Notes: generated by a model not told the origin, from the letters alone. 64,000 nt of DNA from Streptomyces bacillaris (GCF_003268675.1 NZ_CP029378.1:6448001-6512000), one strand, 5' to 3'; shown: positions 1 to 9,117, counted from the first letter of the stretch. Numbers and translations: made by a program.

Positions 1-687
1 CGGGAGCGTGGTCTCGTGCCGGTGGAGTCGGCGGACGACGATCCGGTGGCCGTGGTGCAGGGATACGGCGGGCCGGAGCTGGCGTGGGGGCGGTTCGCGG
101 AGGCGAGTTACGCCGTGGCGCGCGGGCTGCCGTGGTACGCGTCCAACACCGACCTGACCATTCCGGGTGCCCGGGGCATCGCACCCGGCAACGGCGCCGC
201 CGTGGAGGTCGTACGGATCGCCACCGGCGCCGAACCGCAGGTGGCGGGGAAGCCGTTGCCGCCCATGCACCGGGAGACCGTGCTGCGGACCGGGGCGCGG
301 CGGCCGCTCGTCGTGGGGGACCGGCTGGACACGGACATCGAGGGCGCGTTCAACGGGGGCGTGGACTCGCTGCTGGTCCTGACCGGGGTGACGGACGCGG
401 CGCAGCTGCTCGCCGCGGAGCCCCGGCACCGGCCGGCTTACGTGGACCGGGACCTGCGGGGGCTGCTGACCGGGCAGCCCGAGGTCGTCGTGGAGGGCGT
501 CGACGGCGAGGTGTTCCGGTGCGGGGGGTGGACCGCGGCCGTACGGGACGGGGAAGGACTCGTCCTGGACGGGGACGGCGATCCGCTCGACGGGCTGCGG
601 GCGCTCTGCGGTGCCGCGTGGACCTTCGCCGGGGGCGGGGCGTTCGGGCTGGACACCGGGAAAGCCGTCGCGCGGCTGGGGCTGTAG
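1..687 (+). CDS. HAD-IIA family hydrolase, C-terminal part
   Basis: The reading frame is open from base 1, so the start lies outside the window; about 228 residues are visible. HAD-IIA (NagD-like) phosphatases act on sugar or nucleotide phosphates in the cytoplasm. Visible are a cap region with VVQGYGGPELAWGRFAEA, the strand SNTDLTIP that often follows it, and the C-terminal motif VVGDRLDTDIEGAFNGG carrying the Mg-binding acidic pair. The nucleophile DxD motif is off the edge, so catalytic competence cannot be judged. In Streptomyces this gene often sits upstream of the SCP2/tlyA group found here. Substrate unknown. Confidence 0.85.
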   Translation, partial: RERGLVPVESADDDPVAVVQGYGGPELAWGRFAEASYAVARGLPWYASNTDLTIPGARGIAPGNGAAVEVVRIATGAEPQVAGKPLPPMHRETVLRTGARRPLVVGDRLDTDIEGAFNGGVDSLLVLTGVTDAAQLLAAEPRHRPAYVDRDLRGLLTGQPEVVVEGVDGEVFRCGGWTAAVRDGEGLVLDGDGDPLDGLRALCGAAWTFAGGGAFGLDTGKAVARLGL

Positions 688-760
688 GCCCGGGGTGCTG
701 CGGCCCCGCGACCGATGCCTGCGGAGTGGGGCGGACCGGGCCGGACCCGGGGCGCCAGCG

Positions 761-779
761 CGAAGATAGGCTAACCTAA
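761..779 (+). promoter_or_regulatory. putative iron box (DmdR1/IdeR-type operator)
   Basis: The run AGGCTAACCTAA and its left flank match the 19-bp palindromic iron box TTAGGTTAGGCTAACCTAA well in the right half and partly in the left. It lies about 70 bp before the siderophore-type ATPase gene, so iron-dependent repression of that gene is expected. Inferred from the motif only. Confidence 0.7.
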
Positions 780-847
780 CTTCGTGCTGGTCGGAGGTCC
801 GTCCGGCTCCGATCCACCGGACACCCTCCGACTCCGGGAGTACGACC

Positions 848-1648
848 ATGCAGCGCCTCACCGCGGAATCGGTGACCCTCGGCTACGACCAGCGGATCAT
901 CGCCGAGGATCTCTCGGTCGAGATACCCGACAACTCCTTCACCGTGATCGTCGGGCCCAACGCCTGCGGCAAGTCGACGCTGCTGCGCTCGCTCGCCCGG
1001 ATGCTGAAGCCGAGCCGGGGGCAGGTGCTGCTGGACGGGCAGATCATCCACCAGCTGCCCGCCAAGAAGGTCGCCCGCACGCTGGGGCTGCTGCCGCAGT
1101 CCTCCATCGCGCCCGACGGCATCACCGTCGCCGACCTCGTCGCCCGGGGCCGCTACCCGCATCAGGGGCTGCTGCGGCAGTGGTCGCCGGAGGACGAGAA
1201 GGTGGTCCAGGAGTCCATGGAGTCCACCGGGGTGGCCGCCCTGGCCGACCGTTACGTGGACGAGCTCTCCGGCGGTCAGCGGCAGCGGGTCTGGATCGCC
1301 ATGGCCCTGGCCCAGCAGACGCCGCTGCTGCTGCTCGACGAGCCGACGACGTACCTCGACATCCAGCACCAGATCGATGTCCTCGACCTCTGCGCGGAGC
1401 TGCACGAGACGCAGGGGCGCACGCTCGTCGCCGTACTCCACGATCTGAACCATGCCGCGCGGTACGCCACGCACCTCATCGCGATGCGGGACGGGAAGAT
1501 CGTCGCGGAGGGGGCGCCGTCCGACGTGGTCGACGCGGCGCTGGTGGAGCGGGTGTTCGGGATGCGGTGCCAGGTGATCGACGATCCGGAGACCGGGACG
1601 CCGCTCGTGGTGCCGGCGGCCCGGAAGGCACGGAAGGTCGCCGCCTGA
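848..1648 (+). CDS. iron-siderophore ABC transporter ATP-binding protein
   Basis: 266 residues, FecE/FepC type, the cytoplasmic ATPase that powers ferric-siderophore import. Walker A is GPNACGKST (about residues 38-46), the Q-loop lies in LGLLPQSSIAP, the signature is LSGGQRQRVWIA, Walker B is LLLLDEPTTYLD, and the switch His is in VAVLHDLNHAARYA. No permease or binding-protein gene is adjacent, so it must pair with membrane partners encoded elsewhere or act as a shared ATPase. An iron box stands just upstream. The ATG at 848 gives the usual family N-terminus. Confidence 0.93.
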   Translation: MQRLTAESVTLGYDQRIIAEDLSVEIPDNSFTVIVGPNACGKSTLLRSLARMLKPSRGQVLLDGQIIHQLPAKKVARTLGLLPQSSIAPDGITVADLVARGRYPHQGLLRQWSPEDEKVVQESMESTGVAALADRYVDELSGGQRQRVWIAMALAQQTPLLLLDEPTTYLDIQHQIDVLDLCAELHETQGRTLVAVLHDLNHAARYATHLIAMRDGKIVAEGAPSDVVDAALVERVFGMRCQVIDDPETGTPLVVPAARKARKVAA

Positions 1649-1698
1649 GGCCGGTCGAGAGGGTGCGGGTGGGTCCCGTGCCGGACGGGCTCGAGGTG

Positions 1699-2046
1699 CT
1701 ACAGCAGTGACCTCAGCTTCAGCAGGTCCCTGAGGCCCGCCTCCAGGCGTACGCGGCCCGCTGCCCACGCCTTCGCGAAGTTCAGGTCGCCGTCGACCAG
1801 GGCGACCAGGTCGTCGCCCGTCATCGTGAGGCGGATCTCGGCCTTCTCGCGGGGCGGGCCCTCGACCGTGTCCCGGACCTCGATCCGGCCGTCGGCCAGG
1901 CGGCCGGTGAACGTGATGTCGAGGTCCTTGATGTGACAGCTCAGCGAGCGGTCGAGCGCGGCGGCGCTGCGTACGTCGCCGTCGGCCGCCGCGAGGTTGT
2001 CGGAAAGTCTTCTCAGTGCGCTGCGGCACTCCGCCATGGTCGCCAT
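1699..2046 (-). CDS. SCP2 sterol-binding domain protein
   Basis: 115 residues. The core (SCHIKDLDITFTGRLADGRI, then AEIRLTMTGDDLVALVDGDLNFAKAWAAGRVRL) is the SCP2 fold, a small lipid-binding sheet-helix domain; the FAKAWAAGRVRLEA segment with a C-terminal helix is typical. The chosen ATG reads MATMAEC; the frame stays open further upstream, but that stretch overlaps the divergent small gene and looks non-coding. A second ATG lies three codons in. It converges on the ABC ATPase gene. Ligand unknown. Confidence 0.8.
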   Translation of the reverse strand: MATMAECRSALRRLSDNLAAADGDVRSAAALDRSLSCHIKDLDITFTGRLADGRIEVRDTVEGPPREKAEIRLTMTGDDLVALVDGDLNFAKAWAAGRVRLEAGLRDLLKLRSLL

Positions 2047-2088
2047 CGTGCTCGACGGTACACCGGCCCGTCGCGGTAGCGTTTCGGC

Positions 2089-2391
2089 ATGAGCGACTGG
2101 ATGCCGGAGGCCGAGGCGCCCTCCCACGAGCCCGCCGAGCCCGCGCCGCTGGGCGTCGGGCGCACCCCCACCGGCCGGGCCGAGGTCGACGCGCTCCTGG
2201 AGCGGCTGGCCGACGCGGACCACCTCCCGGCGGACGGGCACACCGAGGTGTACGAGGATGTACACCGTGGCCTCAAGGACGCGCTGACCTCGCTGGACGC
2301 CCGTCCGGCCGCCGTACCCGGGCCGCCCGGGCCCGCAGCCGCACCCGGAACCCCTTCCGCGTACGACAACACGCACGACCACAGGAGCTGA
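2089..2391 (+). CDS. conserved small hypothetical protein
   Basis: 100 residues, acidic first half and Pro/Ala-rich tail. The central segment VDALLERLADADHLPADGHTEVYEDVHRGLKDALTSLD looks helical and is the part that resembles proteins found immediately before tlyA in other actinobacteria (from memory). It starts 42 bp from the divergent SCP2 gene and ends 7 bp before tlyA, so it probably leads the tlyA-nadK operon. No catalytic motif or membrane segment is seen. Function unknown. Confidence 0.7.
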   Translation: MSDWMPEAEAPSHEPAEPAPLGVGRTPTGRAEVDALLERLADADHLPADGHTEVYEDVHRGLKDALTSLDARPAAVPGPPGPAAAPGTPSAYDNTHDHRS

Positions 2392-2398
2392 ACCGAAC

Positions 2399-3214
2399 GT
2401 GGCAGGAGTGGCACGTCGCCGCCTCGACGCCGAGCTGGTACGCCGTAAGCTCGCCCGCTCGCGCGAGCACGCGAGTCAGCTGATCGCCGCGGGGCGGGTC
2501 ACCGTCGGCCGGACCACCGCGACCAAACCCGCCACCCAGGTCGAGACGGCCGCCGCGATCGTCGTGGCCAAGGACGAGGACGACCCCGAGTACGTCTCGC
2601 GCGGCGGGCACAAGCTGGCCGGGGCGCTCGCCGCCTTCGTCCCGCGGGGTCTGGCCGTCGAGGGGCGGCGGGCGCTGGACGCCGGGGCGTCGACCGGCGG
2701 GTTCACCGACGTCCTGCTGCGGGCCGGGGCCCGGCAGGTCGTCGCCGTCGACGTCGGGTACGGGCAGCTCGCCTGGTCGCTGCAGTCCGATGAACGCGTC
2801 GTCGTCAAGGACCGTACCAACGTACGGGAGTTGACGTTGGAGGACATGGACGGGGAGGTGGTCGACCTGGTGGTGGGGGATCTGTCCTTCATTCCGCTCG
2901 GGCTCGTGCTGCCCGCCCTCGCCCGGTGCGCGGCCCCCGACGCGGACCTGGTCCTCATGGTCAAACCGCAGTTCGAGGTGGGCAAGGAGCGGCTCGGCAG
3001 CGGGGGAGTGGTGCGGAGCACGGAGCTGCGCGCCGAGGCGGTACGTGAAGTGGCGCGCCGGGCCTGGGGGCTCGGCCTCGGGGTGCGCGGGGTGACGGCC
3101 AGTCCGCTGCCCGGCCCCTCGGGGAACGTCGAATACTTTCTGTGGCTGCGGGCCGGCGCACCTGAGCTGGATCCCGCGGATGTCGACCGTGCAGTGGCGG
3201 AGGGGCCTCGTTGA
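2399..3214 (+). CDS. tlyA: TlyA family rRNA 2'-O-methyltransferase
   Basis: 271 residues. In mycobacteria TlyA methylates cytidine 2'-OH groups in 16S and 23S rRNA and so confers capreomycin sensitivity. An S4 RNA-binding domain lies at about residues 5-65 (RRRLDAELVRRKLARSREHASQLIAAGRV), followed by an FtsJ-like Rossmann domain with the SAM motif ALDAGASTGGFTDVLLRAGA and the downstream VVGDLSFIPL and LMVKPQFEVG motifs. The GTG start has AGGAG 11 bp upstream. It overlaps nadK by 4 bp, indicating translational coupling. Confidence 0.92.
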   Translation: MAGVARRRLDAELVRRKLARSREHASQLIAAGRVTVGRTTATKPATQVETAAAIVVAKDEDDPEYVSRGGHKLAGALAAFVPRGLAVEGRRALDAGASTGGFTDVLLRAGARQVVAVDVGYGQLAWSLQSDERVVVKDRTNVRELTLEDMDGEVVDLVVGDLSFIPLGLVLPALARCAAPDADLVLMVKPQFEVGKERLGSGGVVRSTELRAEAVREVARRAWGLGLGVRGVTASPLPGPSGNVEYFLWLRAGAPELDPADVDRAVAEGPR

Positions 3215-4128
3215 CGACGAATGTGACGACCGATACGGCACGAACAGTCTTCCTTCTGGCGCACACCGGCCGTCCGGCCGCGATCCGCAGTGCGGAACTC
3301 GTCGTGCAGGGGCTGCTGCGCAACGGGCTCGGCGTACGGGTCCTGGCGACCGAGGCGGCCGATCTGCCGCTCCCGGACACCGTGGAGACGGTCACCGACA
3401 CCAGCCCCGCCGCCGTGGACGGCTGCGAGCTGCTGATCGTCCTCGGCGGTGACGGCACCCTGCTGCGCGGCGCGGAGTTCTCCCGCGCCTCCGGGGTGCC
3501 GATGCTCGGCGTCAACCTCGGGCGTGTCGGCTTCCTCGCGGAGGCCGAGCGCGACGACCTCGACAAGGTGGTCTCGCGGGTCGTCACCCGTGACTACGAC
3601 GTCGAGGAGCGCATGACGATCGACGTCCTCGTGCACAGCAACGGGGATGTCGTGCACACCGACTGGGCGCTCAACGAGGCGGCCGTGCAGAAGGTGTCGC
3701 CCGAGCGGATGCTCGAAGTGGTCCTGGAGATCGACGGGCGTCCGGTGACCGGCTTCGGCTGCGACGGGATCGTCTGCGCGACCCCGACCGGTTCGACCGC
3801 GTACGCCTTCTCGGCGGGCGGTCCGGTCGTCTGGCCCGAGGTGGAGGCGCTGCTGATGGTCCCGATCAGCGCCCACGCCCTGTTCGCCAAGCCGCTGGTG
3901 ACCTCGCCCACCTCCGTGCTGGCCGTGGAGGTCCAGCCGCACACGCCGCACGGGGTGCTCTGGTGCGACGGGCGGCGGACCGTGGAGCTGCCGGCCGGGG
4001 CCCGGGTCGAGGTGCGGCGCGGGGCGGTGCCCGTACGGCTGGCACGGCTCCACCAGGCCTCGTTCACGGACCGGCTGGTCGCGAAGTTCGCGCTGCCGGT
4101 GTCGGGGTGGCGGGGCGCCCCGCACTGA
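3211..4128 (+). CDS. nadK: NAD kinase
   Basis: 305 residues; phosphorylates NAD to NADP using ATP or polyphosphate in the cytoplasm. The diagnostic GGDGT motif is present (VLGGDGTLLRGAE), with the NE/D-type motif DWALNEAAVQK and the glycine-rich ATPTGSTAYAFSAGGP. The TTG start overlaps the tlyA stop (TTGA) and has GGAGGGG 5 bp before it. A tlyA-nadK-recN order is common in Gram-positive bacteria. Confidence 0.95.
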   Translation: MTTNVTTDTARTVFLLAHTGRPAAIRSAELVVQGLLRNGLGVRVLATEAADLPLPDTVETVTDTSPAAVDGCELLIVLGGDGTLLRGAEFSRASGVPMLGVNLGRVGFLAEAERDDLDKVVSRVVTRDYDVEERMTIDVLVHSNGDVVHTDWALNEAAVQKVSPERMLEVVLEIDGRPVTGFGCDGIVCATPTGSTAYAFSAGGPVVWPEVEALLMVPISAHALFAKPLVTSPTSVLAVEVQPHTPHGVLWCDGRRTVELPAGARVEVRRGAVPVRLARLHQASFTDRLVAKFALPVSGWRGAPH

Positions 4129-4243
4129 GCGGTCCGGCGGTCTTCGACGGCCCCCGCGACCCTCGGGAACGCCCGGGAACGCTCGGGAGAGTGAATCCGG
4201 GAGCGGGGGCCGTCGCGCGTCCGCCTCGGAACCTCGTAAGGTC

Positions 4244-5989
4244 ATGTCCGTGTTGGAGGAGATGCGGATACGGTCGCTCGGAGTCATCGACGACGCGGTG
4301 GTGGAGCTGTCACCCGGCTTCACCGCGGTGACGGGTGAGACCGGCGCGGGCAAGACCATGGTCGTCACGAGCCTCGGGCTGCTGCTCGGCGGGCGCGCCG
4401 ACCCCGCCCTCGTACGGGTCGGGGCGAAAGCCGCCGTCGTCGAGGGACGGATCACGGTGTCCGAGGGCGACGCGGTGGTGGCACGGGCCGAGGAGGCCGG
4501 GGCGGAACTCGACGACGGTGCGCTGCTCATCAGCCGTACCGTTTCGGCGGAGGGACGCTCCCGGGCCCATCTCGGCGGCAGGTCCGTGCCGGTCGGGGTC
4601 CTCACCGAGCTGGCGGACGAGCTGGTGGCCGTGCACGGCCAGACCGACCAGCAGGGGCTGCTCAAACCCGCGCGGCAGCGGCAGGCGCTGGACCGGTACG
4701 CCGGGGACGGGGTGGAGGTCCCGCACGCCAAGTACGCGGCGGCCTACCGGCGGCTGCGGGCCGTCGCGGCCGAGCTGGAGGAGCTGACCACCCGGGCCCG
4801 GGAGCGGGCCCAGGAGGCGGATCTGCTGCGGTTCGGGCTGAACGAGGTCGCCGCCGTCGAGCCGTTGCCGGGCGAGGACGCCGAACTGGCCGCCGAGGCG
4901 GAACGGCTCGGGCACGCCGAGGCCCTCGCCTCCGCCGCCGCCCTCGCGCACACCGCGCTGGCGGGGAACCCGGAGGACCCGGAGAGCGTCGACGCCACCA
5001 CCGTGGTCGCCGCGGCCGGGCAGGCGCTGGACGGCGTCCGGGCCCATGACCCGGCGCTGGCCGCGCTGGCGGACCGGGTGGGGGAGATCTCCATCCTGCT
5101 CGCCGACGTCTCCGGCGAACTGGCCGGGTACGCGGACCAGCTCGACGCCGATCCGCTGCGGCTGGCCGCCGTGGAGGAGCGCCGGGCGGCCCTCACCACC
5201 CTGACCCGGAAGTACGGCGAGGACATCGCGGCCGTGCTCGCCTGGGCGCAGGAGGGCGCGGGCCGGCTCACCGAGCTGGAGGGTGACGACGAGCGGATCG
5301 GGGAGCTGACCGCGGAGCGGGACGCCCTGCGCGCCGAACTCTCCGTGCTGGGACAGACGTTGACCGACGCGCGGACGGAGGCGGCCGCCCGGTTCGCGGA
5401 GGCGGTCACCGAGGAGCTGGCCTCGCTCGCCATGCCGCACGCCCGGGTCTCCTTCGCCATCCGGCAGACCGAGGCGGCGGACGAGGCGTCCGGCATCGAC
5501 ATCGGCGGGCGGTCCGTCGTCTACGGCCCGTCGGGCGCGGACGAGGTCGAACTGCTGCTCGCCCCCCACCCGGGCGCCCAGCCCCGGCCGATCGCCAAGG
5601 GCGCGTCGGGCGGTGAGCTGTCCCGGGTGATGCTCGCGGTGGAGGTCGTCTTCGCGGGCTCCGACCCCGTGCCCACGTACCTCTTCGACGAGGTCGACGC
5701 GGGCGTCGGCGGCAAGGCGGCGGTCGAGGTCGGACGGCGCCTGGCCAAGCTCGCCCGGTCCGCGCAGGTGGTGGTCGTGACGCACCTGCCGCAGGTGGCG
5801 GCCTTCGCCGACCGGCAGTTGCTGGTCGAGAAGACCGTGGACGGCTCGGTGACCCGCAGCGGGGTCACCGTCCTGGAGGGCGAGGACCGGGTCCGCGAGC
5901 TGTCCCGGATGCTGGCCGGCCAGGAGGACTCCGAGACGGCCCGCGCCCATGCGGAGGAGCTGCTGGCGACGGCGCGCAAGGACGGGTAG
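4244..5989 (+). CDS. recN: DNA repair protein RecN
   Basis: 581 residues, SMC-like ATPase for double-strand-break repair. The N-terminal half-domain holds Walker A (GETGAGKTMVVTSLGLLLGG, about residues 30-49); the middle is a long Glu/Ala/Leu-rich coiled coil (about 155-370); the C-terminal half-domain has the signature GASGGELSRVMLAVE and Walker B YLFDEVDAGVGGKAA. Length is normal for the family. Unless read through from nadK, it is expressed from the 115-bp gap upstream. Confidence 0.95.
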   Translation: MSVLEEMRIRSLGVIDDAVVELSPGFTAVTGETGAGKTMVVTSLGLLLGGRADPALVRVGAKAAVVEGRITVSEGDAVVARAEEAGAELDDGALLISRTVSAEGRSRAHLGGRSVPVGVLTELADELVAVHGQTDQQGLLKPARQRQALDRYAGDGVEVPHAKYAAAYRRLRAVAAELEELTTRARERAQEADLLRFGLNEVAAVEPLPGEDAELAAEAERLGHAEALASAAALAHTALAGNPEDPESVDATTVVAAAGQALDGVRAHDPALAALADRVGEISILLADVSGELAGYADQLDADPLRLAAVEERRAALTTLTRKYGEDIAAVLAWAQEGAGRLTELEGDDERIGELTAERDALRAELSVLGQTLTDARTEAAARFAEAVTEELASLAMPHARVSFAIRQTEAADEASGIDIGGRSVVYGPSGADEVELLLAPHPGAQPRPIAKGASGGELSRVMLAVEVVFAGSDPVPTYLFDEVDAGVGGKAAVEVGRRLAKLARSAQVVVVTHLPQVAAFADRQLLVEKTVDGSVTRSGVTVLEGEDRVRELSRMLAGQEDSETARAHAEELLATARKDG

Positions 5990-6026
5990 CGCGGTCGGGT
6001 GTACGGGTCCGGGCGGGGAAGTTCCT

Positions 6027-6120
6027 GTCCGGGCCCGTCCCCGGTCCGGGCCCGTCCCCGGTCCGGGCCCTGCGTCCCCGGTCCGGGCCCTGCGTCCCCG
6101 GTCCGGGCCCTGCGTCCCCG
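6027..6120. repeat. short tandem repeat array downstream of recN
   Basis: Two 17-bp copies (GTCCGGGCCCGTCCCCG, from 6027 and 6044) are followed by three perfect 20-bp copies (GTCCGGGCCCTGCGTCCCCG, from 6061, 6081 and 6101) and a partial copy at 6121. The longer unit is the short one with three bases inserted. The array sits in the 409-bp non-coding stretch 5990-6398 between recN and the glycosyltransferase, where I see nothing else. It resembles a slippage-prone minisatellite, and no protein or CRISPR spacer structure is apparent. Confidence 0.9.
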
Positions 6121-6398
6121 GTCCGGGTATCTGTGTCTCCGGTCCCGGTCCCTGCGGATGTCTCCTGGGCGGAGAGCGCTCCTCGGGGCCGTGCGTGTGC
6201 CCTGCCCGCGCCCTCCGCGTGAACGGCCCCTCTGCGGCAACCCCGAGCGCCTGAATTCACCCGTGAGAGTGGTGCCGTGTGGCCGGTTGTCGCTGCGGGG
6301 CGGGCAGCAACGTTCCGGCAGTCCCGGAACGCGCGTACGGGCTGGCATCCTTGGCGCTGTACCTACCGCCGACTCGGGGACCCCGGGAGCCAATCAAC

Positions 6399-7490
6399 GT
6401 GTCACAGCTGCGTACGGTCCAAGTCCTGGGCGGCGGCAGTGCGGGCAGCAGCGCGCACGTCGGTTCGCTGGCCGCGGGGCTGGTGGCACGCGGGGTGCAG
6501 GTCACCGTCTGCGCGCCGCAAGCGGTGGACAGCGCCTACGGCTTCGGGGCGACCGGGGCCCGCTTCCTGCCGGTGCCCCGGCGCAGCGACCCGGCCGCCG
6601 TCGCCGCGCTCCGGGCCGCCTGCACCGGGGCCGATGTGGTGCACGCGCACGGGCTGCACGCCGCCGCCCGGACCGCCCTCGCGCTCAGCGGGCGGACCGT
6701 GCCGCTGGTGATGACCTGGCACACCCGGCGGTACGCCGAGGGGGCCCGCCGCCAGATCCTGCACCTGCTGGAGCGAAGAGCCGTACGGGCAGCGGCCGTT
6801 GTCCTCGCGCCCTCATCCGATCTGGTGGACCGGGCGCGGCTCCGGGGGGCCCGGGACGCGCGGCTCGCCCCGGCCGCCGCTCCGCCGCCGCGCTCCTCCT
6901 GCACCCCGCACGAGGGCAAGGTTCGGGCCGAACTGGGGGCGGTGGGGCGGCCGTTGCTGGTGGCCGTGGGCAGTCTCGTCCCGCACCACGGCTTCGGCAA
7001 CCTGCTGGACGCCGCCCGCGTCTGGCGGGGGCTCGACCCCGTACCCCTGGTGGTCGTCGCGGGGGAGGGGCGGGACCGGTCCGCGCTGCAGCGGCGGATC
7101 AGGGACGAGGAGTTGCCCGTACGGCTGGTCGGGTCCCGGGACGATGTCGGTGAGCTGATCGCCGCCGCCGATCTGGCCGTGCTGCCCAGTCGCTGGGAGG
7201 GCCGCTCGCTGCTGGCGCAGGAGGCGCTGCGCCTGGGCGTGCCGCTGGTGGCGACCGAGGTCGGTGGTGTGCCCGAACTGGTCGGTGAAGCAGCCGAGTT
7301 GGTGCCGTTCGGGAACGGGGAGGCGCTGGCGCGGGCGGTCGTACGGCTGCTGGGGGATCCGGGGCGGTGCGCCTGGCTGGCCGAGGCCGGGCGGGAGCAG
7401 GCGGCGGGCTGGCCCACCGAGGACGACACCATCGCCCATGTCCTCAGCGTGTACGACGAGTTGGCGCAGCCGTCCCCGCGCCCCCGCTGA
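6399..7490 (+). CDS. glycosyltransferase family 4 protein
   Basis: 363 residues from a GTG with GGGAG 9 bp upstream; the frame is open further upstream but without a better site. GT4 retaining fold: N-terminal Rossmann half with VLGGGSAGSSAHVGSLAAGL, a middle VMTWHTRRY, and a C-terminal half with LVAVGSLVPHHGFGNLLDA and the donor-binding ADLAVLPSRWEGRSLLAQEALRLG, including the E-x7-E-like acid pair, then VATEVGGVPELV. No membrane segment. Acceptor and product are unknown; this gene position is usual in Streptomyces, so it is likely housekeeping rather than acquired. Confidence 0.85.
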   Translation: MSQLRTVQVLGGGSAGSSAHVGSLAAGLVARGVQVTVCAPQAVDSAYGFGATGARFLPVPRRSDPAAVAALRAACTGADVVHAHGLHAAARTALALSGRTVPLVMTWHTRRYAEGARRQILHLLERRAVRAAAVVLAPSSDLVDRARLRGARDARLAPAAAPPPRSSCTPHEGKVRAELGAVGRPLLVAVGSLVPHHGFGNLLDAARVWRGLDPVPLVVVAGEGRDRSALQRRIRDEELPVRLVGSRDDVGELIAAADLAVLPSRWEGRSLLAQEALRLGVPLVATEVGGVPELVGEAAELVPFGNGEALARAVVRLLGDPGRCAWLAEAGREQAAGWPTEDDTIAHVLSVYDELAQPSPRPR

Positions 7491-7491
7491 C

Positions 7492-9117
7492 CTAGGTGGT
7501 GTGGCGGCGGGCCCGCAGCGCCAGGCTGAGGGCCAGCACCGTCTGCGGGTCGTCCAGGTCCGTGCCCAGCAGCTCACCGATCCGGGCCAGCCGGTTGTAG
7601 AGCGTCTGGCGGTTGAGGTGCAGCTCGCGCGCGGTCTCCGCCTTGCGGCCCGCGTGCGCCAGATACGCCTGGAGCGTCGGCAGCAGCGGCGGGCGCGAGG
7701 TGCGGTCGTGCTCGCGCAGCGGACCGATCGCCCGGTTGACGAACGCCGCCAGGTCCGGGTGGTCCCGCAGCCGCCAGAGCAGCAGGTCGATGTCGAGCCG
7801 CCGGGCGTCGTACCAGGGCCGGTCGTCCAGCCCCTGCGCCGCCGCCGCCGTCTCCGCCGCGTGCCGCAGCCCCGCGCCCGCCGCCGCCCAGCTCCCCGCC
7901 ACACCGACCACGACCACCGGCGGCTGCGACCCGGCCCGGTCCAGCCCCGCCCGGGCCACGCCCGCCCGCAGCGCCGCCGCGACCCGGTCCGCGACCGCCG
8001 CCCGCTCGCCCTCCGACCGCAGCCCGAGCAGCAGCGGAACCCGCCCCTCCACCGGCCGTACGCCCAGGAGCACGGGGACGCCGACCGAGGCCAGCTCCTC
8101 CAGCACCGCGCGGGCCAGCAGCGCCCAGTTGCCCGACGGGGACAGCTCGGGCGCCAGCCGCATCACGACCGGGAGCAGCGGGGTGTCCCCGGGCCGGAAG
8201 CCCAGCACCCGGGCCTGGGCGGGGGCGTCCTCCGGGGTGATCCGGCCCTCCGCGAGATCGGTGAGGAAGTCGCCCCGGCCCCGGGCCGCCAGCTCCTCCT
8301 CCTGCCGGGCCTGCATCAGGACCACCGCGAGCAGCCCCGCCGCCCGCTCGGCCGCCATCCGGTGCACGGTGGCCAGCGGCCCCGCGACGGCGAGCAGCAC
8401 CAGCCGGGCCCGTACGGCACCGGTCTCCGGACCGCCGCCCGGCACGTCCACCAGGAGCGCACCCGCCGGCGGGGACTCCCGGGCCGCCCGGTCACCGCGC
8501 ATCCCCTCCCAGACCTGGAGCGGGTCCGCGCCCACCGGACCCGTGCCCGTGGACGCCGCGTACAGCAGCTGGCCGTCCGGCGTCTCCAGGAAGACCGGGT
8601 TGGCGGTGAAGTCGGCCAGGATGCCGAGCACCTGCGGCACCCCGCCGCCGTCGAGCAGCGCCCGGGTGGCGCGCCGGTGCACCTCCTCCGCCTGCTGGAG
8701 CAGGGCGTAGTGCCCGTTGACGATCTCGGTGTGCACCTCCTCGGTCACCGCGACGAACGGCACCTCGCGGTGGAGCTGCACCAGCGGCAGTCCGGCCGCG
8801 CGGGCCGCGTCCACGATGGAGGCGGGCAGCCTGCTGAAGCGCGGGCCCAGCTCCACCACCAGGGCGGCGATCCCCCGGTCGGCGAGGCGGCGGACGAACG
8901 CGCGCTGCTCGGCGGGGCGGGTGCCGAGGCCCAGGCCGGTGGTGAGGAGCAGTTCGCCGCCCTTGAGGAGCGAGGCGATGTTGGGCACCTCGCCCGCGTG
9001 CACCCACCGCACCGTACGGTTCAGCCGGTCCGCGCCGGCCACCACCTCCGGGAGCCCGGCGCGCAGCCCCGGCAGCTCCAGCGCCCGCTGCACGGTGATC
9101 CCGCTCTGGCTCTCCAC
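7492..9117 (-). CDS. PucR family transcriptional regulator
   Basis: 541 residues. The N-terminal PucR domain is recognisable (TVQRALELPGLRAGLPEVVAGADRLNRTVRWVHAGEVPNIASLLKGGELLLTTG), a variable GGDEF-like middle follows, and the C-terminus carries the PucR helix-turn-helix (ETARELHLNRQTLYNRLARIGELLGTDLDDPQTVLALSLALRAR). Members control purine, amino-acid or polyamine catabolism. The GTG start has a 14-bp-stem hairpin 34 bp upstream. The convergent glycosyltransferase ends one base away. Target genes are not adjacent. Confidence 0.9.
   Translation of the reverse strand: MESQSGITVQRALELPGLRAGLPEVVAGADRLNRTVRWVHAGEVPNIASLLKGGELLLTTGLGLGTRPAEQRAFVRRLADRGIAALVVELGPRFSRLPASIVDAARAAGLPLVQLHREVPFVAVTEEVHTEIVNGHYALLQQAEEVHRRATRALLDGGGVPQVLGILADFTANPVFLETPDGQLLYAASTGTGPVGADPLQVWEGMRGDRAARESPPAGALLVDVPGGGPETGAVRARLVLLAVAGPLATVHRMAAERAAGLLAVVLMQARQEEELAARGRGDFLTDLAEGRITPEDAPAQARVLGFRPGDTPLLPVVMRLAPELSPSGNWALLARAVLEELASVGVPVLLGVRPVEGRVPLLLGLRSEGERAAVADRVAAALRAGVARAGLDRAGSQPPVVVVGVAGSWAAAGAGLRHAAETAAAAQGLDDRPWYDARRLDIDLLLWRLRDHPDLAAFVNRAIGPLREHDRTSRPPLLPTLQAYLAHAGRKAETARELHLNRQTLYNRLARIGELLGTDLDDPQTVLALSLALRARRHTT

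Noticed and set aside
2476-4731. A 751-codon minus-strand frame opposite tlyA, nadK and recN
   Set aside because: Ser/Arg/Pro-biased composition typical of antisense frames; the plus-strand genes are unambiguous.
6027-6120. CRISPR array
   Set aside because: Units are contiguous with no spacers and only 17-20 bp long.
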